23,696 nucleotides of DNA. Origin: JARYMI01 sp037444845. GTDB lineage: Bacteria > Acidobacteriota > Aminicenantia > Aminicenantales > UBA8522. The stretch is taken from contig JBBILQ010000042.1 in assembly GCA_037444845.1 (NCBI GenBank), positions 1 through 23,696 on the forward strand. The letters are read 5' to 3'. Position numbers and translations under genes: made by a program. Under the pieces are notes generated by a model that did no database searches, had not been told where the DNA came from, and saw nothing but the letters and a program-made list of their open reading frames with translations. Below are positions 7,352 through 14,806 of the stretch, piece after piece. How positions within the stretch are numbered: position 1 is the stretch's first letter; each line of letters starts with the position of its first letter.

Positions 7352-8197
7352 TTAGGCGAGAAACGAACCCTCGAAAACAACCTCGGCCGGGCCCGACTGA
7401 TAGACTTTTTCGCTCTCCCATTCGACCACGAGTTTTCCCATGCTCGTCCTGACCACAACTCGCCTCTCCGTCAGGTTTTTCAGGATTGAGGCCACGGCCG
7501 CCGCAGAGGAACCGCTTCCCGAGGACAGAGTCTCGCCGACGCCTCTTTCCCAGAAAAGGACATCGATTTCCTGCCGGCTAAGGACTCGGATGAATTCGAT
7601 GTTGGTCCTGTTAGGGAAGAAAGGATGGGATTCGATCTCCCGGCCTATCTGATGCCATTCGATCCTGGCCGGGAAGCGGTCGACGAAAACAGCGCAGTGA
7701 GGATTTCCGACCGAGACCACGGTAATGGGGTAGACCTTCTGGTTGATGGACAGCGGGTAATCAATGATTTTTTCGTGAGTGCTGCCGTCATCGAATGGAA
7801 TGTCTCGCGAGTTGAACCTGGGAATCCCCATTTCGACCTTGATCTGAAAAAAGTTGTTCCTTTCCTCGAGAAGGTCTCCGTCTCGCTCGCCGGCGCTCGT
7901 TTGAAAAGTGATCTTGGGCAGGTCGACCTTTTTCTTGAAGAACAGATAGGCGGCAGCGCAGCGCAGGCCGTTGCCCGATATCTCCGGCTCGGATCCATCG
8001 GAGTTGAAGATGCGGAAAGAAACGATCCCCTTGGCTCTCTCTTTCACCGAGATGAGGAGCAACCCGTCCGCGCCGACCCCCGTGTGACGGTCGCAGATTC
8101 GATTGGCAAAACCGGCGATCTCGGGAATGATATCGCCCTCAGCCCGGTCGACGACCAAGAAATCGTTGCCAAGCGAATGCAGCTTGGTGAATTTCAT
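7352..8197 (-). CDS. dapF: DapF-family protein (diaminopimelate epimerase fold) with both catalytic Cys replaced by Ser
   Basis: A 281-residue protein that aligns along its length with diaminopimelate epimerase, which converts LL-DAP to meso-DAP for lysine and peptidoglycan. It has MKFTKLHSLGNDFLVVD at the start, RHTGVGADG near residue 38, FNSDGSEPEISGNGLRC near 64-80, VSVGNPHCAVF near 162, and WERGVGETLSSGSGSSAA near 216. The usual cysteines in E-M-CGNG and GET-x-A-CGTG are Ser74 (TCG) and Ser226 (TCG) here. All other substrate-loop residues (N, DGS, GNG-x-R, ERGVGET) are kept, so this looks like a preserved but altered enzyme, not a decaying gene. Its ATG follows the HtrA stop with no gap. 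Normal epimerase activity is uncertain; a different epimerase or isomerase role is possible. Confidence 0.82.
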   Translation of the reverse strand: MKFTKLHSLGNDFLVVDRAEGDIIPEIAGFANRICDRHTGVGADGLLLISVKERAKGIVSFRIFNSDGSEPEISGNGLRCAAAYLFFKKKVDLPKITFQTSAGERDGDLLEERNNFFQIKVEMGIPRFNSRDIPFDDGSTHEKIIDYPLSINQKVYPITVVSVGNPHCAVFVDRFPARIEWHQIGREIESHPFFPNRTNIEFIRVLSRQEIDVLFWERGVGETLSSGSGSSAAAVASILKNLTERRVVVRTSMGKLVVEWESEKVYQSGPAEVVFEGSFLA

Positions 8198-9706
8198 TCA
8201 GGGGACTCTTAGGGTGACGATTCTATCGACGGATTCACCGTCAGCCTCCCGGCGGACAAGAAGAAGAATGACATCTCCCTTTTCGATTTTCCTCAGGATT
8301 TTCTCGATGTCCTCGACCGTTGTTACCTTTTTCCGGTTGACCTCGAGGATGATGTCGCCCACAGTGAGGCCTTTCCGTTCAGCCTCGCTGTAGCGCCTGA
8401 TCTGGGTGATTACCAATCCTTCCTGAGTTCTGTAGCCATACCTCTGAGCCAGGCCGGGGGTCAGCTCCCTGACGCTGAACCCGAGGTCTTTTTCCGAGCC
8501 CTCGGCGGCCGGCTTGGCTTCCTGCGGTTCAAGCTCTTCAACGGTGACTGTGAGGTTCATCTCTTTACGGTCCCGCACGATGGTGACATCGACTTTCTTT
8601 CCCGGCTGGATGTCGGCGATTTTCAATTTCAGGTCGTTGGGGTCCTTGACCTTTTCCCCGTTAACGGCGGTGACGACGTCGTAGGGTTTGATCCCGGCTT
8701 TGTCGGCAGGACCGCCCTTCTCGACTGAATTGACCAGTGCCCCTCTTTTATCCTTCAGCTTGAAGGCTTCTTTGTCATCCTCGGTGAGGGCGGTGATGGT
8801 CACTCCGATCTTGCCGCGGACAACGCGTCCCTTTTCCTTGAGCTGGGCGATGACTTTTTTTGCCAGGTTGGAGGGAATGGCAAACCCGAGGCCGATATTG
8901 CCGCCGGCTGGAGCCAAAATGTTGCTTGTGATGCCGACAACTTCACCCTTCATGTTGACCAGCGGTCCTCCGGAATTTCCCCTGTTGATGGCCGCGTCGG
9001 TCTGGATGAAATCCTGGTATTCCGGGACATTCCCCCCGACCCCGAGCTGCCGGCCCTTGGCGCTGACGATTCCTGCCGTCACCGTGTGCTCCAGGCCGAA
9101 GGGGTTTCCGATGGCCAGCACCCATTCTCCCACCTTCATGTTGCCCGAATCTCCGAGCTCGACATAGGGCAGGTTCTTTACTTCAATTTTTAGCAGCGCC
9201 AGGTCTGTCTTAGGGTCGGTGCCCACGATCTTGGCTGCGAATTCTTCGCCCTTAAGGGTGCTGACCCTCACCTTGACGGCGCTTTCGACGATATGGTTAT
9301 TGGTCAGAAGGTAGCCGTCTTCACTCAGGAAAAAGCCCGCGCCCTGGGCTGTCGACCTGAACTCCTGCTCCCTCTCCCGAGGCCGGCCGAAGAAACGGTC
9401 CCAGAAGTCCTCAAACGGCCACTCGTCCCCGAACCCGAACCCTCTGACTTTCTCAACTTTTTCCGCTTCGATTTTAATCACGGCCGGGCCGACCTTCTCA
9501 GCGACGGAGACAAAGTCCAGGTCAGGCCTCAGCTCAACAGCAGAATAACGGGAAGCGGCGTAAAGAGGCGAACCAAGGGAATGTGACCTGTCAGCGGCAC
9601 AAGGAATTTCCGGGCTATTTTTCCCGGGCGCGTAAACGAAGATATAGCCGGCGGCGAGAACTCCTATGATGAAACTTACGGCAGCAACCCAAACGTATTT
9701 TTTCAT
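8198..9706 (-). CDS. HtrA/Deg-family periplasmic serine protease with two PDZ domains
   Basis: A 502-residue envelope protease and chaperone that handles misfolded exported proteins. It has an N-terminal hydrophobic segment (about residues 5-25) acting as signal peptide or anchor, then a trypsin-like domain with the triad His138 (LLTNNHIV), Asp168 (KTDLALL) and Ser245 (NRGNSGGPL), then PDZ1 (about 290-385) and PDZ2 (about 400-497), as in DegP/DegQ. A linker near residues 88-118 is charged and aromatic (FGFGDEWPFEDFWDRFFGRP), like the LA loop of Deg proteases. The start ATG at 9706 has a clear ribosome site, GGAGG, 9 nt upstream. Its TGA is directly followed by the DapF start, so the two are coupled. 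DegP versus DegQ cannot be decided. Confidence 0.95.
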   Translation of the reverse strand: MKKYVWVAAVSFIIGVLAAGYIFVYAPGKNSPEIPCAADRSHSLGSPLYAASRYSAVELRPDLDFVSVAEKVGPAVIKIEAEKVEKVRGFGFGDEWPFEDFWDRFFGRPREREQEFRSTAQGAGFFLSEDGYLLTNNHIVESAVKVRVSTLKGEEFAAKIVGTDPKTDLALLKIEVKNLPYVELGDSGNMKVGEWVLAIGNPFGLEHTVTAGIVSAKGRQLGVGGNVPEYQDFIQTDAAINRGNSGGPLVNMKGEVVGITSNILAPAGGNIGLGFAIPSNLAKKVIAQLKEKGRVVRGKIGVTITALTEDDKEAFKLKDKRGALVNSVEKGGPADKAGIKPYDVVTAVNGEKVKDPNDLKLKIADIQPGKKVDVTIVRDRKEMNLTVTVEELEPQEAKPAAEGSEKDLGFSVRELTPGLAQRYGYRTQEGLVITQIRRYSEAERKGLTVGDIILEVNRKKVTTVEDIEKILRKIEKGDVILLLVRREADGESVDRIVTLRVP

Positions 9707-9729
9707 TTTTCCCAGCCTCCAGAATTGAG

Positions 9730-9735
9730 ATTATA
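9730..9735 (-). promoter_or_regulatory. -10 box of the HtrA-DapF promoter
   Basis: On the minus strand the sequence reads TTAATTTATAATCTC, with a perfect TATAAT at 9735-9730. The predicted start near 9723 gives a leader of about 17 nt that holds the GGAGG site. The -35 region is poor: TTGCGA with 15-nt spacing is the best fit, so an activator or another sigma factor may be used. Confidence 0.55.
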
Positions 9736-9805
9736 AATTAACATAGTTGCTCGCAAAATTCAAATTTTCCTTAAGATGATTAAAACTGACCTCTCTGGGA
9801 AAGAG

Positions 9806-9834
9806 TTGCTAAAAACCTGGTCTCGCGGTATGAT
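9806..9834 (+). promoter_or_regulatory. Promoter of the thymidylate kinase gene
   Basis: TTGCTA (9806-9811) and TATGAT (9829-9834) are spaced by 17 nt; matches to consensus are 4/6 and 5/6. The predicted start near 9841 leaves a leader of about 9 nt before the ATG at 9850. It is divergent from the HtrA promoter, with about 70 nt of AT-rich DNA between them. Confidence 0.6.
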
Positions 9835-9849
9835 CGTTGAGCAAGAAAA

Positions 9850-10467
9850 ATGCGTCTCACAAAGGGCGTTTTGATCGTCATCGAAGGCATCGATGGAGCC
9901 GGAAAATCCACCCAGGCCAGGCTGCTCCTCAAAAAGCTCCTATCTGAAGGATATCCCGCCGTTTATTTTCGCGAGCCAACGAAAGGAAAATGGGGCCGGG
10001 AGGTCAAAAAGCTGGCCAGGCGCGCGGATTCTCTTTCGCCCGAGGAAGAGCTTGCCCTTTTTATCAAAGACAGGGAGGAGAATGTCAAGAAGAACCTCGG
10101 GCCTGCCCTCAGCCGGGAAAAAGTTGTCATTCTGGACAGGTCCTATTTCTCCACCATCGCCTACCAGGGAGCCAAGGGGATTAGTCCAGTCAGGATCAGG
10201 AAGCTCCACCAAGCGTTCGCCGTCAGGCCTGACCTTGTTTTTATCCTGGACATCGACCCAGCCGAAGGTCTTCAGAGAATCCGGGCAAGAAAAAAAAGGG
10301 ACGTTCTTTTCGAAAGGGAAGATTATCTGGTCATAGTCAGAAAGATTTTCCGGAGTTTTCGAGGCAGAGCCCTTATCCACCTGAATGCTGCCCGGTCTCG
10401 AATGGAACTTCACCGCGACATCGCTGCCCGCGTCCAGCCCTTCCTCAAGGCCAGAATCCGTCGTTAG
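9850..10467 (+). CDS. tmk: Thymidylate kinase (dTMP kinase)
   Basis: A 205-residue enzyme, usual size for the family, which phosphorylates dTMP to dTDP. The P-loop GIDGAGKST is at residues 13-21, the FREPTKGKWG segment near 39-48 matches the substrate loop, DRSYFSTIAYQGAKG near 97-111 corresponds to the DR-x5-S-x-AYQG signature, and a C-terminal arginine-rich LID-like segment RARKKRDVLFE is present. The usual DRY/DRW is DRS here, a mild change. The ATG at 9850 starts a normal Tmk N-terminus (VLIVIEGIDG). The ribosome site is weak and the leader very short. It precedes the penicillin-binding protein gene, which appears to have a promoter of its own. Confidence 0.92.
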   Translation: MRLTKGVLIVIEGIDGAGKSTQARLLLKKLLSEGYPAVYFREPTKGKWGREVKKLARRADSLSPEEELALFIKDREENVKKNLGPALSREKVVILDRSYFSTIAYQGAKGISPVRIRKLHQAFAVRPDLVFILDIDPAEGLQRIRARKKRDVLFEREDYLVIVRKIFRSFRGRALIHLNAARSRMELHRDIAARVQPFLKARIRR

Positions 10468-10500
10468 GGCCACCCGTCGCGTGTTTTCTCTATAGTAAGG

Positions 10501-10529
10501 TTGGTTTTTTGAGCCTGTTTTGCTATATT
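10501..10529 (+). promoter_or_regulatory. Promoter of the class A PBP gene
   Basis: TTGGTT (10501-10506) and TATATT (10524-10529) have a 17-nt spacer. The -10 box matches 5/6 and the -35 box 3/6. The predicted start near 10536 lies downstream of the TTG codon at 10520, so that TTG cannot be the start codon on this transcript. Confidence 0.5.
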
Positions 10530-10558
10530 TTAATCCAGTGGCTTCAAAAAAGAATAAC

Positions 10559-13003
10559 ATGGTAAAAGGCAGGATCAGGCTAAGGATGCCTGCCCTTCGC
10601 ATCAAGATCAAGCCGACCGAATGGTCGAAGTTTCTCCGGGTTTTTCTGATCGTCGTGTTCTTCGGGCTGGCCGCGCTTCTTGGCGCCATGTTCGGCGCCT
10701 ACAGGGCGGTCAAGCAGAACCTTCCCTCGGTTGATGAGCTGGAGAGTTTCGAACCCAACATCATTACTACCGTTTATTCCAACGAGGGGCAGCCGATCAA
10801 GGATTTTGCCATCGAGAGAAGAATCGAGGTTTCTTATGATAGGATACCCGCTGTCCTGAACAAGGCGATTGTCGCCACCGAAGATCCTCGTTTTTTCAAC
10901 CACAAGGGCGTTGATTTCCTGGGAATTCTGAGGGCGATGAAAGAAAACATCAGGCACGGCCGTCTCTTTCGGCGGCCGCAGGGAGGGAGCACGATCACCC
11001 AGCAGTTGGCCAGGCTCCTCTTTCTTTATCCCCAGCAGACGATCGGCAGGAAGCTCAAGGAGATATACCTCTCCCTCCAGATCGAGAAAACGTACTCCAA
11101 AGAAAAAATCATGGAGATGTATTGTAACCAGTTCTATCTCGGGCACGGTGTTTACGGCGTGGAGACGGCCTCGAATTTCTATTTCGGCAAGAGCGTTGCA
11201 GACTTGAACTTGGAAGAGGCCGCGCTTATCGCCGGGATTTTCCGCGGCCCTGCCGTCTATTCACCCTACACCAACCCAAGAGAGACGCTCCGCCGGCGCA
11301 ATCATGTCATCACTCGAATGGTCGAAGAGAGAAATATCACCGCACAGGAAGGAGAGGAGGCCAAGAAAGAGCCGCTTGGTGTATTGCCGTGGCGGCGGGG
11401 AAGCAGCGATATCGCCGCGTACTTTTTTGAGGAAGTCCGGCGCTATTTAGAGAAGAAATACGGCAGCCAGGTCCTTTATCGCGGCGGGCTCAAAGTCTAC
11501 ACGACCTTGAACCCGAGGCTGCAAAAATACGCCGAGGAAGCGCTGCTCTCGCGGCTCCGGCAAATGGACAAACAAAAGGGATGGAGAAAGGACAAGCGCA
11601 ACCTATTAGAGGAGGAGAAAAAAGAGGGAAAAGAAAGCGGACATCTGAACCTCGAAGAAGCTTGGCTGGAAAGCTGGGGGACATCGTATGTTGAAGAGAA
11701 TGAGGTGACCGATGCTGTTGTCCTGTCCGTGTCTTCTAAAGAAGCGACCGTCAAACTCAAACGATATCACGGCAGGTTGCTGAACACCGATATCGCCTGG
11801 ACCAAGACAAAAAACCTGGAGAACCTCATCAAGAGAGGGGATGTCATCCAGGTCAAGGTCAAGTCGGTCGACTCAGAAAAAAAGGAGCTCTTGGTCTCTT
11901 TAGACCAGGAGCCCCTTGCCGAAGGCGCCTTCCTGGCTATCGACCCCTCGACGGGTCAGATCAAAGCGATGGTCGGCGGCTACTCTTTTGGCCGGAGCGA
12001 ATGGAACAGGGCGACACAGGCTCAGCGGCAAGCCGGCTCGGCCATCAAGCCTCTTCTTTATACAGCCGCGCTGGAGAATCGGTTCACCCCGGCGACCATA
12101 ATCGTGGACGAGCCCGTTGAGTTCATCGACAAGTGGCTCGGAGAACCCTGGACGCCCAGAAACTATGACCACAAATACAAAGGAGCCGTGACTCTCCGCA
12201 TCGGGATGGAAGAGTCACGCAACGTCGTCACGGCCAAGCTTCTCGATTACATCTCGCCGCAGACCGGGGTGGAATACTGCCGGAAATTCGGCATCACCTC
12301 GACCATGTATCCCTATCTTTCCCTTTCCTTGGGGACGTTCGACGTCAGCCTGCTCGAGCTCGTCTCCGCTTACAGCACTTATCCCAATAAGGGAGTCCGG
12401 ATCAAACCCACCTTCATTACTCGTATCGAGGACAGGGAAGGCACGGTTTTAGAAGAGGCCAAAATTGAGGCGGAATATGCTATCTCTCCTCAGGTCGCTT
12501 ATTTGATTACCTCGATGCTCCAGGGAGTCGTCACGCGAGGCACCGGAGCGGCGGCGAGTTCCTTAGGAATCCCGCTCGCCGGAAAAACGGGAACGACGAG
12601 CAAGTACACCGATGCCTGGTTCGTCGGGTTCTCGCCCTCGCTGTGCGCCGGCGTCTGGGTCGGCAATGATACGAAAGTTACCCTCGGCGACAGGCAGTCT
12701 GGCGCTGTTGCAGCGCTTCCCGTTTGGATCGAGTTTTTTAAGAAGGTCATCGAGGACGAGAAAAAAAAGGCTGCAGAAGTCGGGAGAGAGCCGGTTTTCG
12801 AAAGCTTCGAAGTGCCGCCGAATATCACCTTTGCCGAGATAGACAGGAAGACGGGACTCCTGGCCACCCCCATCTGCCTGTGGCCGCTCAAAGAGGCTTT
12901 CCTGACAGGGACAGAGCCTCTCCGCTTCTGCTCACACCAAGACCACCTGATGATCCTCGATTACTATGGCAAAGAGAAGGCCGCCGAGGAACACGACGAT
13001 TAA
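10559..13003 (+). CDS. Class A penicillin-binding protein (PBP1A type)
   Basis: A bifunctional inner-membrane peptidoglycan synthase of 814 residues from ATG 10559. Order: short basic cytoplasmic tail, one membrane helix (about 27-47), glycosyltransferase GT51 domain with catalytic Glu108 (ATEDPRFFNHKG), GGSTITQQLARLL and the MEMYCNQFYLGHGVYG motif; an OB/S1-like insert (about 360-455); then a transpeptidase domain with Ser494 in GSAIKP, the SRN motif (EESRNVVTAK) and Lys676 in LAGKTGTTSKYTDAW. An in-frame TTG at 10520 would add 13 residues but lies upstream of the predicted transcription start; ATG 10586 is a second possibility. The TAA stop overlaps the convergent DUF6600 gene by 4 nt. Confidence 0.95.
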   Translation: MVKGRIRLRMPALRIKIKPTEWSKFLRVFLIVVFFGLAALLGAMFGAYRAVKQNLPSVDELESFEPNIITTVYSNEGQPIKDFAIERRIEVSYDRIPAVLNKAIVATEDPRFFNHKGVDFLGILRAMKENIRHGRLFRRPQGGSTITQQLARLLFLYPQQTIGRKLKEIYLSLQIEKTYSKEKIMEMYCNQFYLGHGVYGVETASNFYFGKSVADLNLEEAALIAGIFRGPAVYSPYTNPRETLRRRNHVITRMVEERNITAQEGEEAKKEPLGVLPWRRGSSDIAAYFFEEVRRYLEKKYGSQVLYRGGLKVYTTLNPRLQKYAEEALLSRLRQMDKQKGWRKDKRNLLEEEKKEGKESGHLNLEEAWLESWGTSYVEENEVTDAVVLSVSSKEATVKLKRYHGRLLNTDIAWTKTKNLENLIKRGDVIQVKVKSVDSEKKELLVSLDQEPLAEGAFLAIDPSTGQIKAMVGGYSFGRSEWNRATQAQRQAGSAIKPLLYTAALENRFTPATIIVDEPVEFIDKWLGEPWTPRNYDHKYKGAVTLRIGMEESRNVVTAKLLDYISPQTGVEYCRKFGITSTMYPYLSLSLGTFDVSLLELVSAYSTYPNKGVRIKPTFITRIEDREGTVLEEAKIEAEYAISPQVAYLITSMLQGVVTRGTGAAASSLGIPLAGKTGTTSKYTDAWFVGFSPSLCAGVWVGNDTKVTLGDRQSGAVAALPVWIEFFKKVIEDEKKKAAEVGREPVFESFEVPPNITFAEIDRKTGLLATPICLWPLKEAFLTGTEPLRFCSHQDHLMILDYYGKEKAAEEHDD

Positions 13004-14661
13004 TCTTTCTTGCTGACTCTTCCCGAGCTTCCCGAAGACGATGACCTTGCGGCCGATGATGAACTCCTCGGGGCCGACGAAACTGATCCTCTTCCGCGGG
13101 AGGCCGAGCTTGAACTCCCGGAAATCGAGGCTCTTGGCGAAGTGCTCCGGGACGTGGACCTGTCGCCCTGGAGGTACCGGTACAGTCTGCTGCGGAGAGT
13201 GCTCGACCGCGAGGAAATACTCCTTTCGGAGAATCTTTTCACGCTGATCTCGGGCGATGGGGGATAACCGAGGACTTGAGCGCGGCCAGCCCCTGCGGCC
13301 CTGGCCATGTCGGCGTCGGTTCCCTGCGGAGTATCTTTTCTCCGGATTCTTCTCTCTTCGGGAGCTGGCGCGGCCTGCTGGCGAGTATCAATCCATCGAG
13401 GTTGAAAGCGCCTCTCTGCGGTCTTGTTTTCCCCGATCTTCTGGGCGGTGATTTTTTCCGGACCGGGCCGGATATCCGGGGCCTGACTTGACAGGGTTAT
13501 CTTGTCCAGGGTTTTAAGCGAATCACCTTTAAGCGCCACGGACGAGACGTTCCTGGCCTTGAGTTGATTCTTGTGGATGACTGTGAGAGCCCTGGAATTG
13601 TAGGGGTAGTAAGGGCCATAGTAACGGCCATAGAATCGGCCGTCAAGGATGACCACTGGATAGCCCCACCAGCTCAGCGGAGCCCAGCCAAAGTAATCAT
13701 AACCCCAGTACCACCAGACCCAGGCAGGACTCCAGATCGACCCCGGAATCCAGTACCAGCCAAAGCCAGGGCCCCAATGCCACCGTCCGTAGTGAAACGT
13801 CGCCCAGCCCCATGGCTCATAGGGCAGCCACGTCCAGCCCCCAAGGCTTAGCCAGATCCAGCGGCCGTTGTAATAAGGACGCCAGTCCGGGTCAACGCCG
13901 CCCGGCACCCAGACCCAGCCGTGCGGTGCGATGTAGGTCCACTCTCCGTGCTCGGCAAGCTCCTTTTCGAAATCCTCGAGTTCATCGGGGAGGTATCTCT
14001 TGGCAACTTCGGTCCTGATGTGGGATTCGCGGAACTCGCTCCATCTATCGAAGGCATCTTCAGCCACGGCAAAGAAACGTCTGGGCTTTGAAGTGAACCT
14101 GCCGTCTGCCGCCTCCAGGCTCTGCTCGCTCTTGAGCAGAAGAGAGCCCTCTTCACCCGCCGCTTCAACAAGACCATGGAAGACTAAGATAGCTGTCTTT
14201 CTTTTCTCGCTGACGTCGATGCGGTAAAGGCCTTCGTCGAGGAAGTAGAATGAAGAATCGGCGGTGTGGACTTCGATTGTCTTCTCTTTTTCCAGGCGGT
14301 TAACGCTGAGATAGATATTCCCTGCCAAGACGCGAAGCCGCGTCAGGTCGGCGTTTTTTGCGGGGAGATTCAGGAAATCAAGCTTGGTGTTGTTGTCGAG
14401 TCGGACATAGTTTTTCTTCCCAAGGTAAATTTCTGCCCGGCCCTCGGTCGTGCCGAGCCTGTCTCCTTCTTCTATCGGCATGTTGATCACGGCCTCTTCG
14501 AAACCGGGCTCCGCGCCTTTCTGGATATAAGCAGACCCGCTGAGATAGCTCAGACGGCCAAAGGACTCGTTCGTGTATTTCGGCTCTTCCGCTCCGAAAA
14601 GCGAGAAGGAAAGGAACGGAATGAGGAAAAACAAAATACGTCTGAAAGCGTACTTCTTCAT
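13000..14661 (-). CDS. Secreted FecR-domain and DUF6600-like tryptophan-rich protein
   Basis: A 553-residue exported protein of unknown function. A signal peptide (residues 1-23, ending SLFGA) is followed by a FecR-like beta domain (about 35-200: SGSAYIQKG, EGDRLGTTEGRAEIYL, Y-x-RLDN-x-T), a charged helical linker (200-240), a region with 22 Trp in residues 241-332 built of repeated GRW-x-W, GW-x-W-x-P and WGWA units, as in DUF6600, then a basic, Ser/Arg-rich low-complexity tail of about 110 residues. A frame opens at ATG 14679, but ATG 14661 is preferred because AAGGAG lies 6 nt upstream and a signal peptide begins there. A surface or envelope location is inferred. Its stop overlaps the end of the PBP gene. 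Confidence 0.82.
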   Translation of the reverse strand: MKKYAFRRILFFLIPFLSFSLFGAEEPKYTNESFGRLSYLSGSAYIQKGAEPGFEEAVINMPIEEGDRLGTTEGRAEIYLGKKNYVRLDNNTKLDFLNLPAKNADLTRLRVLAGNIYLSVNRLEKEKTIEVHTADSSFYFLDEGLYRIDVSEKRKTAILVFHGLVEAAGEEGSLLLKSEQSLEAADGRFTSKPRRFFAVAEDAFDRWSEFRESHIRTEVAKRYLPDELEDFEKELAEHGEWTYIAPHGWVWVPGGVDPDWRPYYNGRWIWLSLGGWTWLPYEPWGWATFHYGRWHWGPGFGWYWIPGSIWSPAWVWWYWGYDYFGWAPLSWWGYPVVILDGRFYGRYYGPYYPYNSRALTVIHKNQLKARNVSSVALKGDSLKTLDKITLSSQAPDIRPGPEKITAQKIGENKTAERRFQPRWIDTRQQAAPAPEERRIRRKDTPQGTDADMARAAGAGRAQVLGYPPSPEISVKRFSERSISSRSSTLRSRLYRYLQGDRSTSRSTSPRASISGSSSSASRGRGSVSSAPRSSSSAARSSSSGSSGRVSKKD

Positions 14662-14691
14662 TTTTTTCTCCTTAATCATTATAAAAAGAAA

Positions 14692-14707
14692 GCAAGAACT
14701 ATGCCAA
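14692..14707 (-). promoter_or_regulatory. Candidate sigma54 (RpoN) promoter for the DUF6600 gene
   Basis: The minus strand reads TTGGCATAGTTCTTGCTT; the core TGGCA-N7-TTGC places GG at -24 and GC at -12 with the exact spacing required by sigma54. The predicted start is about 14680, leaving a 19-nt leader with AAGGAG intact. A TATAAT at 14683-14678 is less likely to be the -10 box because its start point (about 14671) would remove part of the ribosome site. Confidence 0.55.
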
Positions 14708-14722
14708 ACGATTTCCCTTATG

Positions 14723-14784
14723 CCTCGAGGACAGTTTTCGGCTTTTTGTCCTTTTAAGGGGACGACTGGCCCCTCCGAGGACAG
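14723..14784. repeat. Two spaced palindromic sites upstream of the sigma54-like promoter, flanking a hairpin
   Basis: CCTCGAGGACAG (14723-14734) and CCTCCGAGGACAG (14772-14784) are near-identical direct copies, each built on a palindrome (CCTCGAGG and CCTC-C-GAGG), with centres about 50 bp apart, near -47 and -96 from the predicted start. Between them lie an inverted copy of the TGTCCT half (14747-14752) and the hairpin AGGGG-N8-CCCCT (14757-14774). Placement suits enhancer sites for a sigma54 activator. The hairpin lacks a T run and is a poor terminator for the upstream gene. Confidence 0.4.
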
Positions 14785-14806
14785 GACACGGCGGCCGGTG
14801 AGCCGG

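Noticed and set aside
7625..8212. 195-codon plus-strand frame opposite dapF
   Set aside because: Shadow of DapF, whose family motifs are plain on the other strand.
10520..10558. Upstream TTG extension of the PBP gene
   Set aside because: The TTG lies upstream of the predicted transcription start, and the extra residues are not a PBP N-terminus.
14678..14683. TATAAT as -10 box of the DUF6600 gene
   Set aside because: The start point would fall in or after AAGGAG and damage the ribosome site; the sigma54-like element gives a better start. Kept as an alternative only.
14757..14774. Hairpin AGGGG-N8-CCCCT as terminator of the smc-to-deacetylase block
   Set aside because: The stem is only 5 bp and there is no T run after it on the minus strand.
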